Source: Dorea sp. 5-2
GTDB lineage: Bacteria; Bacillota; Clostridia; Lachnospirales; Lachnospiraceae
Length of the DNA stretch: 64,000 nt
Direction: 5' to 3'
NCBI RefSeq assembly: GCF_000403455.2
Contig: NZ_KE159715.1
Coordinates: 298,132-362,131, forward strand
The notes beneath the pieces are model-generated. The model saw nothing but the letters and a program-made list of their open reading frames with translations, was not told the origin of the DNA and did no database searches. Position 1 is the stretch's first letter; each line of letters starts with the position of its first letter. The translations under genes were made by a program, and so were the position numbers. Shown here piece after piece: positions 28,501-36,089 of this stretch.

Positions 28501-28743
28501 TATGATATGATCCTGATGGATATCCAGATGCCGGTCATGAATGGGTTCGAGGCGACGCGGGCGATCCGCAAGCTTCCGCGTGGGGATGCGGCGGCGATTC
28601 CGATCATCGCTTTGTCTGCCAACGCCGCCGCGGAGGATATTACCGCCGGAAGAGAAGCCGGGATGAACGGACATCTTGCCAAGCCGTTAGATATCCCGCA
28701 GTTACGGGAGCGGATGGATTACTGGTTTAAGAACCGAAAATAG
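25570..28743 (+). CDS. Cytosolic multi-PAS hybrid sensor histidine kinase / response regulator
   Basis: 1057-residue kinase without membrane segments. GTG 25570 is preceded by AGAAGG seven bases upstream. The N-terminal PAS domain (about residues 1-105) carries a Cys cluster, CHEIGNHSCVNCP. Two or three further PAS-like regions run to about residue 660. HisKA follows with H685 (SISHNVRTPMNGIMGM), then HATPase (NILSNAVKY, GIGMDEEYI, GVGLGMSI) and a C-terminal receiver with D984 (MILMDIQMPVMNGFEA). Such tandem-PAS hybrid kinases in Lachnospiraceae sense cytoplasmic signals, and the output partner is not encoded next to it. Confidence 0.92.
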   Translation: MDINEYEKILNAIPTTGIFVIREDDHKILYYNEQVRKKMPDVHKGIACHEIGNHSCVNCPLLTIGDKQENRTLSYSSPFGEIVDIVAVRTMWEGEIPAFIITVSPHLQAITHSYHKILRVNLTRDHYEVVKMRSQDRAIGYGNDTFSSWLGQFIYDGGIHPDDMNHFISFTHLDHMKKALDSGEEILTCCYRRRSGEDYRWNLIEVVPDFSYSEKDQYIFLYVKDVHDILQESLELDDASIRVQEVIRTLGEQNFGIYGIDLDTGEANLVRENGHTHTGWKSWSVQWDEIMESRLGRQVHPRDREKVCKKFSLEGLRQMKETSSQKEDMLCQWRGEEEHEYRYMAVIAYLGQNHGTKNYVILALQNVDKRVRQENTLTLRDMQLASILKSRYSVMTTVYLENGQCEQIRINEGSEMREVFSGNYHQYFQKMVESAVSPEDLENFRKVMSPEHLYQKAAGTRDYYEEICQYRVVGKALKWVEQHVIYARRGNRMSVNILGRDITREKLEEELRLKEEQEQADIIRSLGGMFFATYYADLEENTFRSVSQLEEVGKVLEGAVSYDTGIEAYAKNFIHPDDREEFLRMLGSQNLRRTLSKRQPYVTLAYRKLPERQDIRPEEYGWIRGTAVMSQADAEGRVRSIVYAAQDVTESKRKEMREQQALEAACEAADHANASKQEFLSSISHNVRTPMNGIMGMIKIAADHVDDTERVKDCLEKASVSSHQLLSVLNEILDVSQIKSGNFDLKEEAIHLPELIREVVSLIMSDVREKDLKLIVYPVQVGHEDVLADRLRLEQMFLNILSNAVKYTPPGGKIEVSVSEHESGEHGCSSYDFVFKDNGIGMDEEYIRHIFEPFSRAESPNDSYIDGVGLGMSIAQNIARMMGGTIGVESEIGKGSQFTVTVILRLQNPSQSKSHPDSLQDEVQDASFRECKILLVEDNELNQEIAMEFIGEIGAKVECAEDGRKGLQRFAEMPEGYYDMILMDIQMPVMNGFEATRAIRKLPRGDAAAIPIIALSANAAAEDITAGREAGMNGHLAKPLDIPQLRERMDYWFKNRK

Positions 28744-28772
28744 ATGGATCATCAGTTTATGAATGGAGATAG

Positions 28773-28802
28773 AAAGCGTGCAGGGTTAATCCTGCACGCT
28801 TT
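28773..28802. terminator. Bidirectional terminator between the hybrid kinase and rqcH
   Basis: A perfect 9-bp stem GCGTGCAGG / CCTGCACGC (28776-28784, 28791-28799) with a 6-base loop, flanked by AAA and TTT so that the stem extends to 12 bp and a T run exists on both strands. It separates two converging genes; the last codons of rqcH form one arm. Confidence 0.85.
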
Positions 28803-30528
28803 TGATCTCGGAGATATCGGAATCGATCACCAGGGAATAGTTGGTATAGTATACGACGAATCCCGGATTTGATCCATTCGGTTTCTTGACATGTTTCTTC
28901 TCTACGTAATCAATCTCAACCTTGTCATTGCCGCGGTTTTTCGAATAATAGGCGGCGAGCCTTCCGGCTTCTTCGAAGGTGCGGTCGGGGAGTTCGTCTC
29001 CGTTGGTTTTTACGATCACGTGGGAGCCGGGGGCTCCTTTGGCATGAAACCACCAGTCGTTTCCCGCGGCGAAGGAGAAGGTCAATTCGTCGTTCTGCAA
29101 GTTGTTCTTGCCTACATAGATATGGTAACCGTCGCCGGAGATGTAGTGCATGGGTTTGCTGCTAAGCTTCACCTTCTTGCGGGTGGATTTTCTGCGGACG
29201 TATCCGCTCTGCATCAGCTCTTCTTTGATCTGCGCAAGGTCTGCTTCGCTCATGGCGATATCCAGCGCATTGCTTATGGATTCCAGATACCGGATATTTT
29301 CAGAAGTTTCCTGTATCAGATCGGTGAGAGCTTCGAAGGTACGTTTCTGTTTATTATATCTGGAAAAATACTTCTGCGAATTTTCCTGGGGAGTCAGGAC
29401 AGGGTCTAAGGGGATCGTGATCTCCTGATCGGTGTAGTAATTCAGGGCTGTCAGTTCCTTCGATCCGGCAGGAAGCCCATACCCATAGATGTTGATCAGT
29501 TCTCCGTAGACTCTGTATTTATCCCTGTTCTCGGTGTCCTTGATCTGTGCGGACTGCAGGTCGTACTTTTTGCGGTTACGTTCCAGGGCAGTCTGTACGA
29601 CATGGCGCAGATCCGTGCTTTTCTGCCGTATCCTTGTCTGGGCGTTCTTATCGGCATAGTAGGTTTTAAGGACCTGCGAGATGGAATCGAATTCCTTCGC
29701 ATTATACAGAGCGCCGTAATGTGACAGAGGAACAGCACAGAATTCCTTTGGGGTCTTCCCGTCATAATAGATCACCGGATGATAATCGCCTGCGCGGATC
29801 TGTTCCATGTAATAGGAAAACTGCCGGTAGAGGTGCGCAAGCATATCTTCGGAGAGATCCCGCGCCGTCATTCGGGAATCTACGCCGGACAGGGCGCAGA
29901 TCTCTTCCGCCGCGACAGGGCTGATGCCTGTGAAACTGGTGTAGACAGCTTTTCCAAGTTTTGCAGGTTTGTGTGTCAGGATATCCGTAAAGTCTTCGAG
30001 ATCTATGCTGAGAGGATCCTTTTTTGCCATGGTATCCGGAATAAAATACGGCCTTCCGGGAAGGACTTCGCGCACGGAACTCATCTGTGCGTTCACATGC
30101 TTGATACTGTCGATGATCCTCTCTTTCTCGTCGCAAAAGATGATGTTGCTGTGCTTTCCCATGATCTCGATGATCAGCTTCTTCCTGCACAGGTCGCCGA
30201 GTTCATCCAGGTGTTCGATGTCCAGGTGGATGATCCGTTCCAGTCCGGGCTGAGAGATCCCGATGATCCGCCCATTTCCGATATGTTTCCTGAGAAGCAT
30301 ACAGAAATTGGGCGCGGTCATGGGGCTTGGTTTGTTCTCATCTGTCAGATATATAAGAGGCAGCGAGGCGCTGGCAGAGATATAGAGCCGGTTCGCGCCG
30401 GTGGGTGTCTTGATGGTGAGCAGAAGTTCGTCGATTTCTGGTTGGGCGATCTTGGTGATCCTGCCGCCTGTCAGAGTTGTTTGAAGTTCCTGTGTGATAG
30501 CAGCAACTGTAATTCCGTCAAAAGCCAT
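28786..30528 (-). CDS. rqcH: RqcH, ribosome quality control NFACT protein
   Basis: 580-residue bacterial Rqc2 homologue (older name fibronectin-binding protein A family). In Firmicutes it binds stalled 50S-peptidyl-tRNA and directs C-terminal poly-alanine tailing. The NFACT-N domain begins MAFDGITVAAITQELQ, with ITKIAQPEIDELLLTI and FCMLLRKHIGNGRI. A long coiled-coil middle region follows at about residues 290-440, and the NFACT-R domain is at the end (HIYVGKNNLQND, NDWWFHAKGAPGSHVIV). It is transcribed from the promoter at 30594-30622. Confidence 0.95.
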   Translation of the reverse strand: MAFDGITVAAITQELQTTLTGGRITKIAQPEIDELLLTIKTPTGANRLYISASASLPLIYLTDENKPSPMTAPNFCMLLRKHIGNGRIIGISQPGLERIIHLDIEHLDELGDLCRKKLIIEIMGKHSNIIFCDEKERIIDSIKHVNAQMSSVREVLPGRPYFIPDTMAKKDPLSIDLEDFTDILTHKPAKLGKAVYTSFTGISPVAAEEICALSGVDSRMTARDLSEDMLAHLYRQFSYYMEQIRAGDYHPVIYYDGKTPKEFCAVPLSHYGALYNAKEFDSISQVLKTYYADKNAQTRIRQKSTDLRHVVQTALERNRKKYDLQSAQIKDTENRDKYRVYGELINIYGYGLPAGSKELTALNYYTDQEITIPLDPVLTPQENSQKYFSRYNKQKRTFEALTDLIQETSENIRYLESISNALDIAMSEADLAQIKEELMQSGYVRRKSTRKKVKLSSKPMHYISGDGYHIYVGKNNLQNDELTFSFAAGNDWWFHAKGAPGSHVIVKTNGDELPDRTFEEAGRLAAYYSKNRGNDKVEIDYVEKKHVKKPNGSNPGFVVYYTNYSLVIDSDISEIKSVQD

Positions 30529-30593
30529 GAAATAAGTTTCCTTTCTGTAAGGTATTGTACGCTCCGCGGATAAAGGATGGAGACGCTGCTAAT

Positions 30594-30622
30594 AGTATAT
30601 CATGCTTGTGTTGTTTTGCCAA
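30594..30622 (-). promoter_or_regulatory. Sigma-A promoter of rqcH, twin of the sigma-gene promoter
   Basis: On the minus strand TTGGCA (30617-30622), a 17-bp spacer and TATACT (30594-30599). The surrounding 37 bp match 31 of 37 positions with the promoter at 32184-32212, including the -35, the -10 and their outer flanks. Confidence 0.7.
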
Positions 30623-30630
30623 ATGTCTTA

Positions 30631-31578
30631 TTATTCTCTTTCTTCATGAACCTGTATAGGGAAGCAGTCCGGCGATTTTTGGGTTTTATAATAATTGATG
30701 AAGTGTTGGAGCATCTCATCTTGAGATAATTCGCTGCCGGTAGCTTCGATTTCGTCCAGCGCTTTGGAAGCATTTCCATCGAGCTGATATGAGAAGATCG
30801 CTTTTTCTTCAATCTCTTTTGGCGCCGGTTCAAGTGTCTGTCCTTTTTCCCAGATCACAAGTCTGTCGTTCTTGTTCTTCCCCTGATAATAGATGGAGGT
30901 ACAGGCGTAAGAGGCGTCGGAATCTGTCTGCGGATAGGAATAAAAATCTCCGGAAACTTCCGCGGGGAAAATGATGCTGATGCTGTCAAGATAAAAGTAG
31001 GTTTCTTCATCTATAGACAGCGGGTACTGGCAGTGTAATTCGTAATGTCCCTCCTTCTTACCGGAAGATCTGTCGTTGAGTTCCAATGAAGGCAGATACG
31101 GCGGGATGACCTGTTTGGGAAATTCCAGCGTGCAATAGATATCTCCGCCGGCAAGCTGATAGAGCTCGGTGATCCGGACGTCGCCGGCAGATACGGCAAA
31201 GAGGCTTGAGTCCTTGAATTCCATCCAGCCGATCCGGATCAGCGCCGCGGCAACCAACAGAAAGAAGCCTGCTATAATGGCGTTCAGGAGAGTGATCTTC
31301 TTGCGGCACTTCCTGAGAGCCTTGATGAACCTTGTCCCTTCCTCCATTTCCTCTTCCTTGTCTGCCGTTATAGCCGGGAAGGGCTTGGCTGCCTGTTCAT
31401 AGGCATTGCGGCAATTATCGCAGTCCTTGATGTGTTCTTGGATGAGCGAGCTGCTGTCGTCGCTGCACACGTTGTCTTCATACAGGATCAGGAGATCTTG
31501 GACTACGCCGCATGGAATGTCTTTCTTTTTTGAAATGTCCGAATAACCTGGGTCATGTTTGTGTTTCATAGTATTCAT
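30631..31578 (-). CDS. Zinc-finger anti-sigma factor-like membrane protein
   Basis: 315-residue single-span membrane protein. The N-terminal cytoplasmic part has a putative anti-sigma zinc-binding domain, CGVVQDLLILYEDNVCS then HIKDCDNC (H-x3-C-x2-C, about residues 23-56). One hydrophobic helix follows at about 97-115 (ITLLNAIIAGFFLLVAAALI) and then an extracellular domain of about 200 residues rich in beta structure, which I do not recognise. It lies 41 bases downstream of an ECF sigma gene with AAGGAGGG as ribosome site. This is the standard arrangement in which the anti-sigma holds its sigma at the membrane until the outer domain senses a signal. Confidence 0.8.
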   Translation of the reverse strand: MNTMKHKHDPGYSDISKKKDIPCGVVQDLLILYEDNVCSDDSSSLIQEHIKDCDNCRNAYEQAAKPFPAITADKEEEMEEGTRFIKALRKCRKKITLLNAIIAGFFLLVAAALIRIGWMEFKDSSLFAVSAGDVRITELYQLAGGDIYCTLEFPKQVIPPYLPSLELNDRSSGKKEGHYELHCQYPLSIDEETYFYLDSISIIFPAEVSGDFYSYPQTDSDASYACTSIYYQGKNKNDRLVIWEKGQTLEPAPKEIEEKAIFSYQLDGNASKALDEIEATGSELSQDEMLQHFINYYKTQKSPDCFPIQVHEERE

Positions 31579-31619
31579 TATGTTCCCTCCTTCTTTGTAA
31601 TGTCAGCATATTTGTGATG

Positions 31620-32105
31620 TCAGCATATAAGCGCGCGGATCTTTTCTTTTGCACGGTGATAGGTGACCCGCGCCCAGCCTTCCTTGCGTCCGAATATCTC
31701 GCCGATCTCCCGGAAGGACAGTTCACCAAGGGTTCTCAGGGTGAAGACTTCTTTATAAGGTTCTTCCAGATAATGCAGGACCTTATAGATCGAGAGCGCT
31801 TCATCCTTCCTGATACACGCGGATTCCAGGTCCTGCGGTGAGGCTTCATCATAGCCGGGGGCGGAAGGATCGGCATTGTCGTTTATATGTTTCTGCTTCT
31901 TAAGATGCGACAGGTATGTGTTTTTGGCGATCTGGAAGAGCCAGGTCCTGACGGAACACTCGCCGCGGTACTTGCCGCTGTTTTTCAGGGCTTTGAAGAA
32001 AGTCTCCTGGGTGATCTCATCGGCGGTATCCGGGCTTCGGCTCATGGCAAGGATAAAGAGATAGACGTCTCGAAAATATAAACGGTACATTTCCTCAAAA
32101 TCCAT
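31620..32105 (-). CDS. ECF-type RNA polymerase sigma factor
   Basis: 161-residue sigma-70 family factor with regions 2 and 4 only. Region 2 (MYRLYFRDVYLFILAM, then DEITQETFFKALKN) binds core polymerase and the -10. Region 4 (YKEVFTLRTLGELSFREIGEIFGRKEGWARVTYHRAKEKI) is a helix-turn-helix for the -35. AGGGAGGTGAT precedes the start. Upstream on the minus strand TGTAAC at 32152-32157 and a T-rich -10 zone near 32130 could be its own autoregulated promoter; in addition a vegetative promoter lies at 32184-32212. The target genes beyond its own operon are unknown. Confidence 0.92.
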   Translation of the reverse strand: MDFEEMYRLYFRDVYLFILAMSRSPDTADEITQETFFKALKNSGKYRGECSVRTWLFQIAKNTYLSHLKKQKHINDNADPSAPGYDEASPQDLESACIRKDEALSIYKVLHYLEEPYKEVFTLRTLGELSFREIGEIFGRKEGWARVTYHRAKEKIRALIC

Positions 32106-32183
32106 TGTGTATCACCTCCCTTTATTAATATGACTCCCCAGAAATTGTTTTGTTACAAGATCACGAATGTATTTTGACAGGAT

Positions 32184-32224
32184 AGTATATCATGGTTGAC
32201 TCGATTTGCCAAATGCCTTATAAT
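32184..32224. promoter_or_regulatory. Overlapping divergent promoters (sigma gene / yicC)
   Basis: Leftward promoter: TTGGCA (32207-32212), 17 bp, TATACT (32184-32189), driving the sigma/anti-sigma genes. Rightward promoter: TTGACT (32196-32201), 17 bp, TATAAT (32219-32224), driving yicC. The two -35 boxes lie within one another's spacers, so polymerase can hold only one at a time, which couples the two operons. Confidence 0.75.
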
Positions 32225-32268
32225 GAATGGAACATAATCATCATTAAGATTTGGGAAGGATTCATATC

Positions 32269-33150
32269 ATGATAAAGAGTATGACAGGGTTCGGGCGGTG
32301 TGAGATATCGGAAGAACAGCGCAAATTCACGGTAGAGATGAAAAGTGTGAATCACCGGTATCTGGACATCAATATCCGTATGCCGAAGAAGTTGAATTTT
32401 TTTGAGACAGCGATCCGGAATTTAATGAAGCAGAGCATCCAGCGGGGGAAGATCGATATCTTCATTTCCTATGAGGACCTGTCCGAGAGCCAGGTATCGC
32501 TTAAGTATAATGAAGCGCTTGCGGGAGAATATCTGACGTATCTGAAGCAGATCGAAGAGAAATTCTCGTTGGATAATGATATCCGCGTGTCTACGTTGTC
32601 CCGTTATCCGGAAGTATTGACGATGGAAGAGCATGCTGTCGATGAAGAAGAACTGTGGCAGGGTCTCAAGAAAGTATTGGACGGAGCAGTGCGAAGTTTT
32701 GTTGAGACGAGGATCCTGGAGGGAGAGCGTTTGAAGGAGGATATCGTCGGTAAACTGGATAATATGCTGGAGCTGGTGGGATATATCGAAGAACGGTCTC
32801 CGAAGATCATCGCAGAATACAGAGAGAAGCTTGAGAATAAGGTCAGGGAGCTCTTGGCGGATACACAGATAGAAGAAGGGCGGATAGCCGCCGAAGTGGT
32901 GATATTTGCGGACAAGATCTGTACGGATGAAGAGATCGTGAGGCTTAGAAGCCATATCGTACATATGAAAGAGACGCTGCAGTCCGACGAGAACGGGATC
33001 GGACGCAAGCTGGACTTTATTGCGCAGGAGATGAACCGGGAAGCGAACACGATACTTTCGAAGGCGAATGACCTGGAGGTCTCCAATGCGGGGATCGATC
33101 TTAAGACGGAGATTGAGAAAGTAAGGGAACAGATACAGAATATAGAATAA
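32269..33150 (+). CDS. yicC: YicC-family endoribonuclease
   Basis: Cytoplasmic YicC/YloC-family protein, about 293 residues, starting with the family signature MIKSMTGFGR. ATG 32269 follows GGGAAGGA; an in-frame upstream start at 32251 would overlap the promoter region. The central KSVNHRYLDINIRMP block and the C-terminal DUF1732 (GRKLDFIAQEMNREANTILSKA) are intact. YicC proteins cleave RNA in a metal-dependent way. It is followed by gmk and rpoZ, the usual Firmicute order (the small remA gene often found between is missing). Confidence 0.93.
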   Translation: MIKSMTGFGRCEISEEQRKFTVEMKSVNHRYLDINIRMPKKLNFFETAIRNLMKQSIQRGKIDIFISYEDLSESQVSLKYNEALAGEYLTYLKQIEEKFSLDNDIRVSTLSRYPEVLTMEEHAVDEEELWQGLKKVLDGAVRSFVETRILEGERLKEDIVGKLDNMLELVGYIEERSPKIIAEYREKLENKVRELLADTQIEEGRIAAEVVIFADKICTDEEIVRLRSHIVHMKETLQSDENGIGRKLDFIAQEMNREANTILSKANDLEVSNAGIDLKTEIEKVREQIQNIE

Positions 33151-33190
33151 CAGGAAAACAGATTGATATGGATTGAGCGAGGACAAGCCT

Positions 33191-33811
33191 ATGGATGAAA
33201 GAGGAATTCTTATCGTAGTATCCGGATTCTCAGGATCCGGCAAAGGTACGATCATGAATGAGATCATGCGTAAATATGATAATTATGCGTTGTCTGTCTC
33301 TGCGACGACCAGGAATCCGCGTCCGGGAGAGACGGATGGAAAAGAATATTTCTTCAAAACCGTGGAAGAATTTGAAAAAATGATTGCGAAAGATGAACTG
33401 ATAGAGTATGCTAGATACGTGGACAATTACTATGGGACGCCGCGTGCATACGTGGAAGAGCAGTTAGACGCCGGGAAGGACGTGATCCTGGAGATAGAGA
33501 TCCAGGGCGCGCTGAAAGTGAAGGAGAAGTTCCCGGATACGCTGCTGTTGTTCGTGACTCCGCCTACGGCAGAAGAGTTAAGGCACCGTTTGGTAGGGCG
33601 GGGGACGGAGACGATGGATGTGATTGATTTCCGCATGAAGCGTGCGAAAGAAGAAGCGCTGGGCATGGACCGGTATGATTATCTGATCATCAATGATGTG
33701 TTGGATGATTGTGTCAGGGAGATGCATCAGATCATTCAGGGAGAGCACAGAAGAAGTTTCCGTAATCGGACGTTTATAGAGCATATGAAAGAAGAATTGA
33801 AAGGAGAATAG
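33191..33811 (+). CDS. gmk: Guanylate kinase
   Basis: About 206 residues; phosphorylates GMP to GDP with ATP. The P-loop GFSGSGKGT lies near the N-terminus, and the GMP-binding region SATTRNPRPGETDGKEYFF and the VDNYYGTP segment are intact. ATG 33191 follows GAGCGAGG at good spacing; an upstream TTG at 33173 is less likely. It sits between yicC and rpoZ, with rpoZ starting 3 bases after its stop. Confidence 0.96.
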   Translation: MDERGILIVVSGFSGSGKGTIMNEIMRKYDNYALSVSATTRNPRPGETDGKEYFFKTVEEFEKMIAKDELIEYARYVDNYYGTPRAYVEEQLDAGKDVILEIEIQGALKVKEKFPDTLLLFVTPPTAEELRHRLVGRGTETMDVIDFRMKRAKEEALGMDRYDYLIINDVLDDCVREMHQIIQGEHRRSFRNRTFIEHMKEELKGE

Positions 33812-33814
33812 TGT

Positions 33815-34081
33815 ATGCTGCACCCATCTTATACAGATTTGATGAAAGTTGTGAATAAAGATGTGGAAGAAGGAGAGACAAAGGTGGTCAACAGCCGTTA
33901 TTCTATCGTGATGGCAACTGCAAAGAGAGCCAGAGAGCTGATCGACGGTACTATGCCGATGGTAGCGGTAAAAGACGGTGAGAAGCCGCTGTCGGTTGCG
34001 ATCGACGAACTGAACCAGGCTAAGATCAAAGTGATAGGGGAAGAAGAGACAGAACCGCAGGACGTGTCTGAGACCGTATAG
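33815..34081 (+). CDS. rpoZ: RNA polymerase omega subunit
   Basis: 88-residue omega chain that helps assemble and stabilise RNA polymerase. The conserved NSRYSIVMATAKRARELID segment covers residues 26-44. The start overlaps the gmk end region with AAAGGAG just upstream. A terminator follows at 34108. Confidence 0.95.
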   Translation: MLHPSYTDLMKVVNKDVEEGETKVVNSRYSIVMATAKRARELIDGTMPMVAVKDGEKPLSVAIDELNQAKIKVIGEEETEPQDVSETV

Positions 34082-34107
34082 AGTCATGCGCCGGCGGGGC
34101 AGATATG

Positions 34108-34137
34108 GGCAGATGCCGTGAGGTATCTGCCTTTCTT
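34108..34137 (+). terminator. Terminator after rpoZ
   Basis: GGCAGAT (34108-34114) pairs with ATCTGCC (34125-34131), followed by TTTCTT. It closes the yicC-gmk-rpoZ unit 26 bases after the rpoZ stop. Confidence 0.65.
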
Positions 34138-34223
34138 CGAAAATATATGCCTGTGCCGGAGGCGGCTGTACGGATGATACAGGATGGCTTCCGGTTTGCG
34201 GCGGAAAGGAGTAGCTTAAATAG

Positions 34224-35549
34224 ATGAATGTATTATTTATATCCCTGGGGTGCGATAAGAATCTGGTGGATTCGGAAGTCATGCTCGGGCTCTTGGATGC
34301 AAAGGGATATCGGATCGTGGATGACGAACAGGAGGCGGATATCATTGTGATCAACACCTGCTGCTTTATCCATGACGCGAAAGAAGAGAGTATCCGGACC
34401 ATCCTTGAGATGGCGGAGTATAAGAAGGAAGGAAGGCTTAAGGCGCTGATCGTTACCGGCTGCCTCGCCCAGAGGTATCAGCAGGAGATCCTTAAAGAGA
34501 TCCCGGAGGTAGACGCTGTTGTGGGAACGGCTTCTTATGACAGGATCCTTCGGGTGATCGAGGAAGCGCTTGCCGGAGACGGGCGTGTGGAACTAGCAGA
34601 CGTCGACGTCCTGCCGCTGGTGGATGAGAAGAGGTTGTTGACCACCGGAGGGCATTATGCGTATCTGAAGATCGCGGAAGGATGCGATAAGCATTGCACG
34701 TATTGCATTATCCCAAAGATCCGGGGGAATTATAGAAGCGTACCCATGGAGCGGCTGATGAAAGAGGCAGAGGAGCTTGCCGAACAGGGAGTGAAGGAGC
34801 TGATCCTGGTGGCGCAGGAGACGACGCTTTATGGGAAGGATCTCTATGGGGAGAGATCGCTCCACAGGCTTCTGGAAGGATTGTGTAAGATCAGAGGGAT
34901 CCGTTGGATACGCCTTCTTTATTGTTATCCGGAGGAAATATATGACGAACTGATCCAGGTGATAAAAAAGGAGAAGAAGATCTGCCATTATCTGGATCTT
35001 CCGATCCAGCATGCCAGTGATGAGATCTTGAAGCGGATGGGAAGAAAAACATCGAGAGAACAGCTGGAGAAAATAATATGGAAGCTTCGGGAAGAGATCC
35101 CGGATATCACGCTTCGTACCACGCTGATCACAGGTTTCCCCGGCGAGACGAAAGAACAGCATGAGGAATTGATGGAATTCATAGATGAGATGGAATTCGA
35201 CCGCCTGGGAGTATTCACATATTCCCCGGAAGAAGATACGCCGGCGGCAGATATGCCGGATCAGATACCGGAAGAGGTGAAGGAAGAGCGCCGGGCGGAG
35301 TTAATGGAACTGCAGCAGGAGATTGCTTTTGACCAGGCAGAAGAGATGACGGGAAGAGAGGTTCTTGTGATGGTCGAAGGAAAAGTGGTGGATGAAGATG
35401 CATATGTGGGGAGGACATACAGAGACGCGCCGAATGTGGACGGGCTGATCTTCATCCATACGGAAGAAGAACTGATGTCCGGGGATTTCGCGAGGGTGAA
35501 AGTAGCCGGGGCGTTAGAATATGATTTGATAGGAGAGTTGATAGTATGA
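34224..35549 (+). CDS. rimO: Ribosomal protein S12 methylthiotransferase RimO
   Basis: 441-residue radical-SAM enzyme that methylthiolates an aspartate of ribosomal protein S12. The N-terminal MTTase domain begins MNVLFISLGCDKNLVDSE with cysteines in GCDKN, NTCC and TGCL for the first iron-sulfur cluster. The radical-SAM CxxxCxxC is CDKHCTYC near residue 154. A C-terminal TRAM domain ends the protein. GGAAAGGAGT precedes the start at 12 bases. Its last codon overlaps pgsA by four bases. Confidence 0.96.
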   Translation: MNVLFISLGCDKNLVDSEVMLGLLDAKGYRIVDDEQEADIIVINTCCFIHDAKEESIRTILEMAEYKKEGRLKALIVTGCLAQRYQQEILKEIPEVDAVVGTASYDRILRVIEEALAGDGRVELADVDVLPLVDEKRLLTTGGHYAYLKIAEGCDKHCTYCIIPKIRGNYRSVPMERLMKEAEELAEQGVKELILVAQETTLYGKDLYGERSLHRLLEGLCKIRGIRWIRLLYCYPEEIYDELIQVIKKEKKICHYLDLPIQHASDEILKRMGRKTSREQLEKIIWKLREEIPDITLRTTLITGFPGETKEQHEELMEFIDEMEFDRLGVFTYSPEEDTPAADMPDQIPEEVKEERRAELMELQQEIAFDQAEEMTGREVLVMVEGKVVDEDAYVGRTYRDAPNVDGLIFIHTEEELMSGDFARVKVAGALEYDLIGELIV

Positions 35550-36088
35550 ATTTGCCAAATAAACTGACCGTATTAAGGGTGATCATGGTTCCTTTTTTTG
35601 TTTTCTTTATGTTGACTGATGTGGGAGGCGCGGCGAATAAATGGATCGCACTGGTTCTTTTCTGCGTGGCGAGCCTTACGGACATGCTGGACGGAAAGAT
35701 TGCCCGTGCGAGGAATCTGGTGACGAATTTCGGAAAATTCATGGATCCGCTGGCGGATAAGCTTCTGGTATGTTCGGCTATGATCTGTCTGATCCCTTCC
35801 GGAGACCTGGAGGCGTGGATCGTGATCGTGATCATCGCGAGAGAATTTATCATCAGCGGGTTCCGATTGGTGGCTTCGGATAACGGGATCGTGATCGCGG
35901 CAAGCTACTGGGGGAAATTCAAGACCGTATCCCAGATGGCGATGATCATCGTGCTGATCGCGGATTTCGGCGGCGTATTTGATATGATTGGAACGGCGCT
36001 GATCTGGGTATCCTTAGTATTGACCGTAGTATCTTTGATTGATTATGTCGCGAAGAACGTACAGGTATTGACGCAAGGAGGAATGTAA
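35546..36088 (+). CDS. pgsA: CDP-diacylglycerol-glycerol-3-phosphate 3-phosphatidyltransferase
   Basis: 180-residue membrane enzyme making phosphatidylglycerophosphate. The CDP-alcohol phosphotransferase motif D-G-x2-A-R-x8-G-x3-D-x3-D is present as DMLDGKIARARNL...FGKFMDPLADK (residues about 47-72). Four to six hydrophobic segments are visible. ATG overlaps the rimO stop (ATGA) and cinA follows one base after its stop, so rimO-pgsA-cinA form one tightly packed operon. Confidence 0.95.
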   Translation: MNLPNKLTVLRVIMVPFFVFFMLTDVGGAANKWIALVLFCVASLTDMLDGKIARARNLVTNFGKFMDPLADKLLVCSAMICLIPSGDLEAWIVIVIIAREFIISGFRLVASDNGIVIAASYWGKFKTVSQMAMIIVLIADFGGVFDMIGTALIWVSLVLTVVSLIDYVAKNVQVLTQGGM

Positions 36089-36089
36089 T

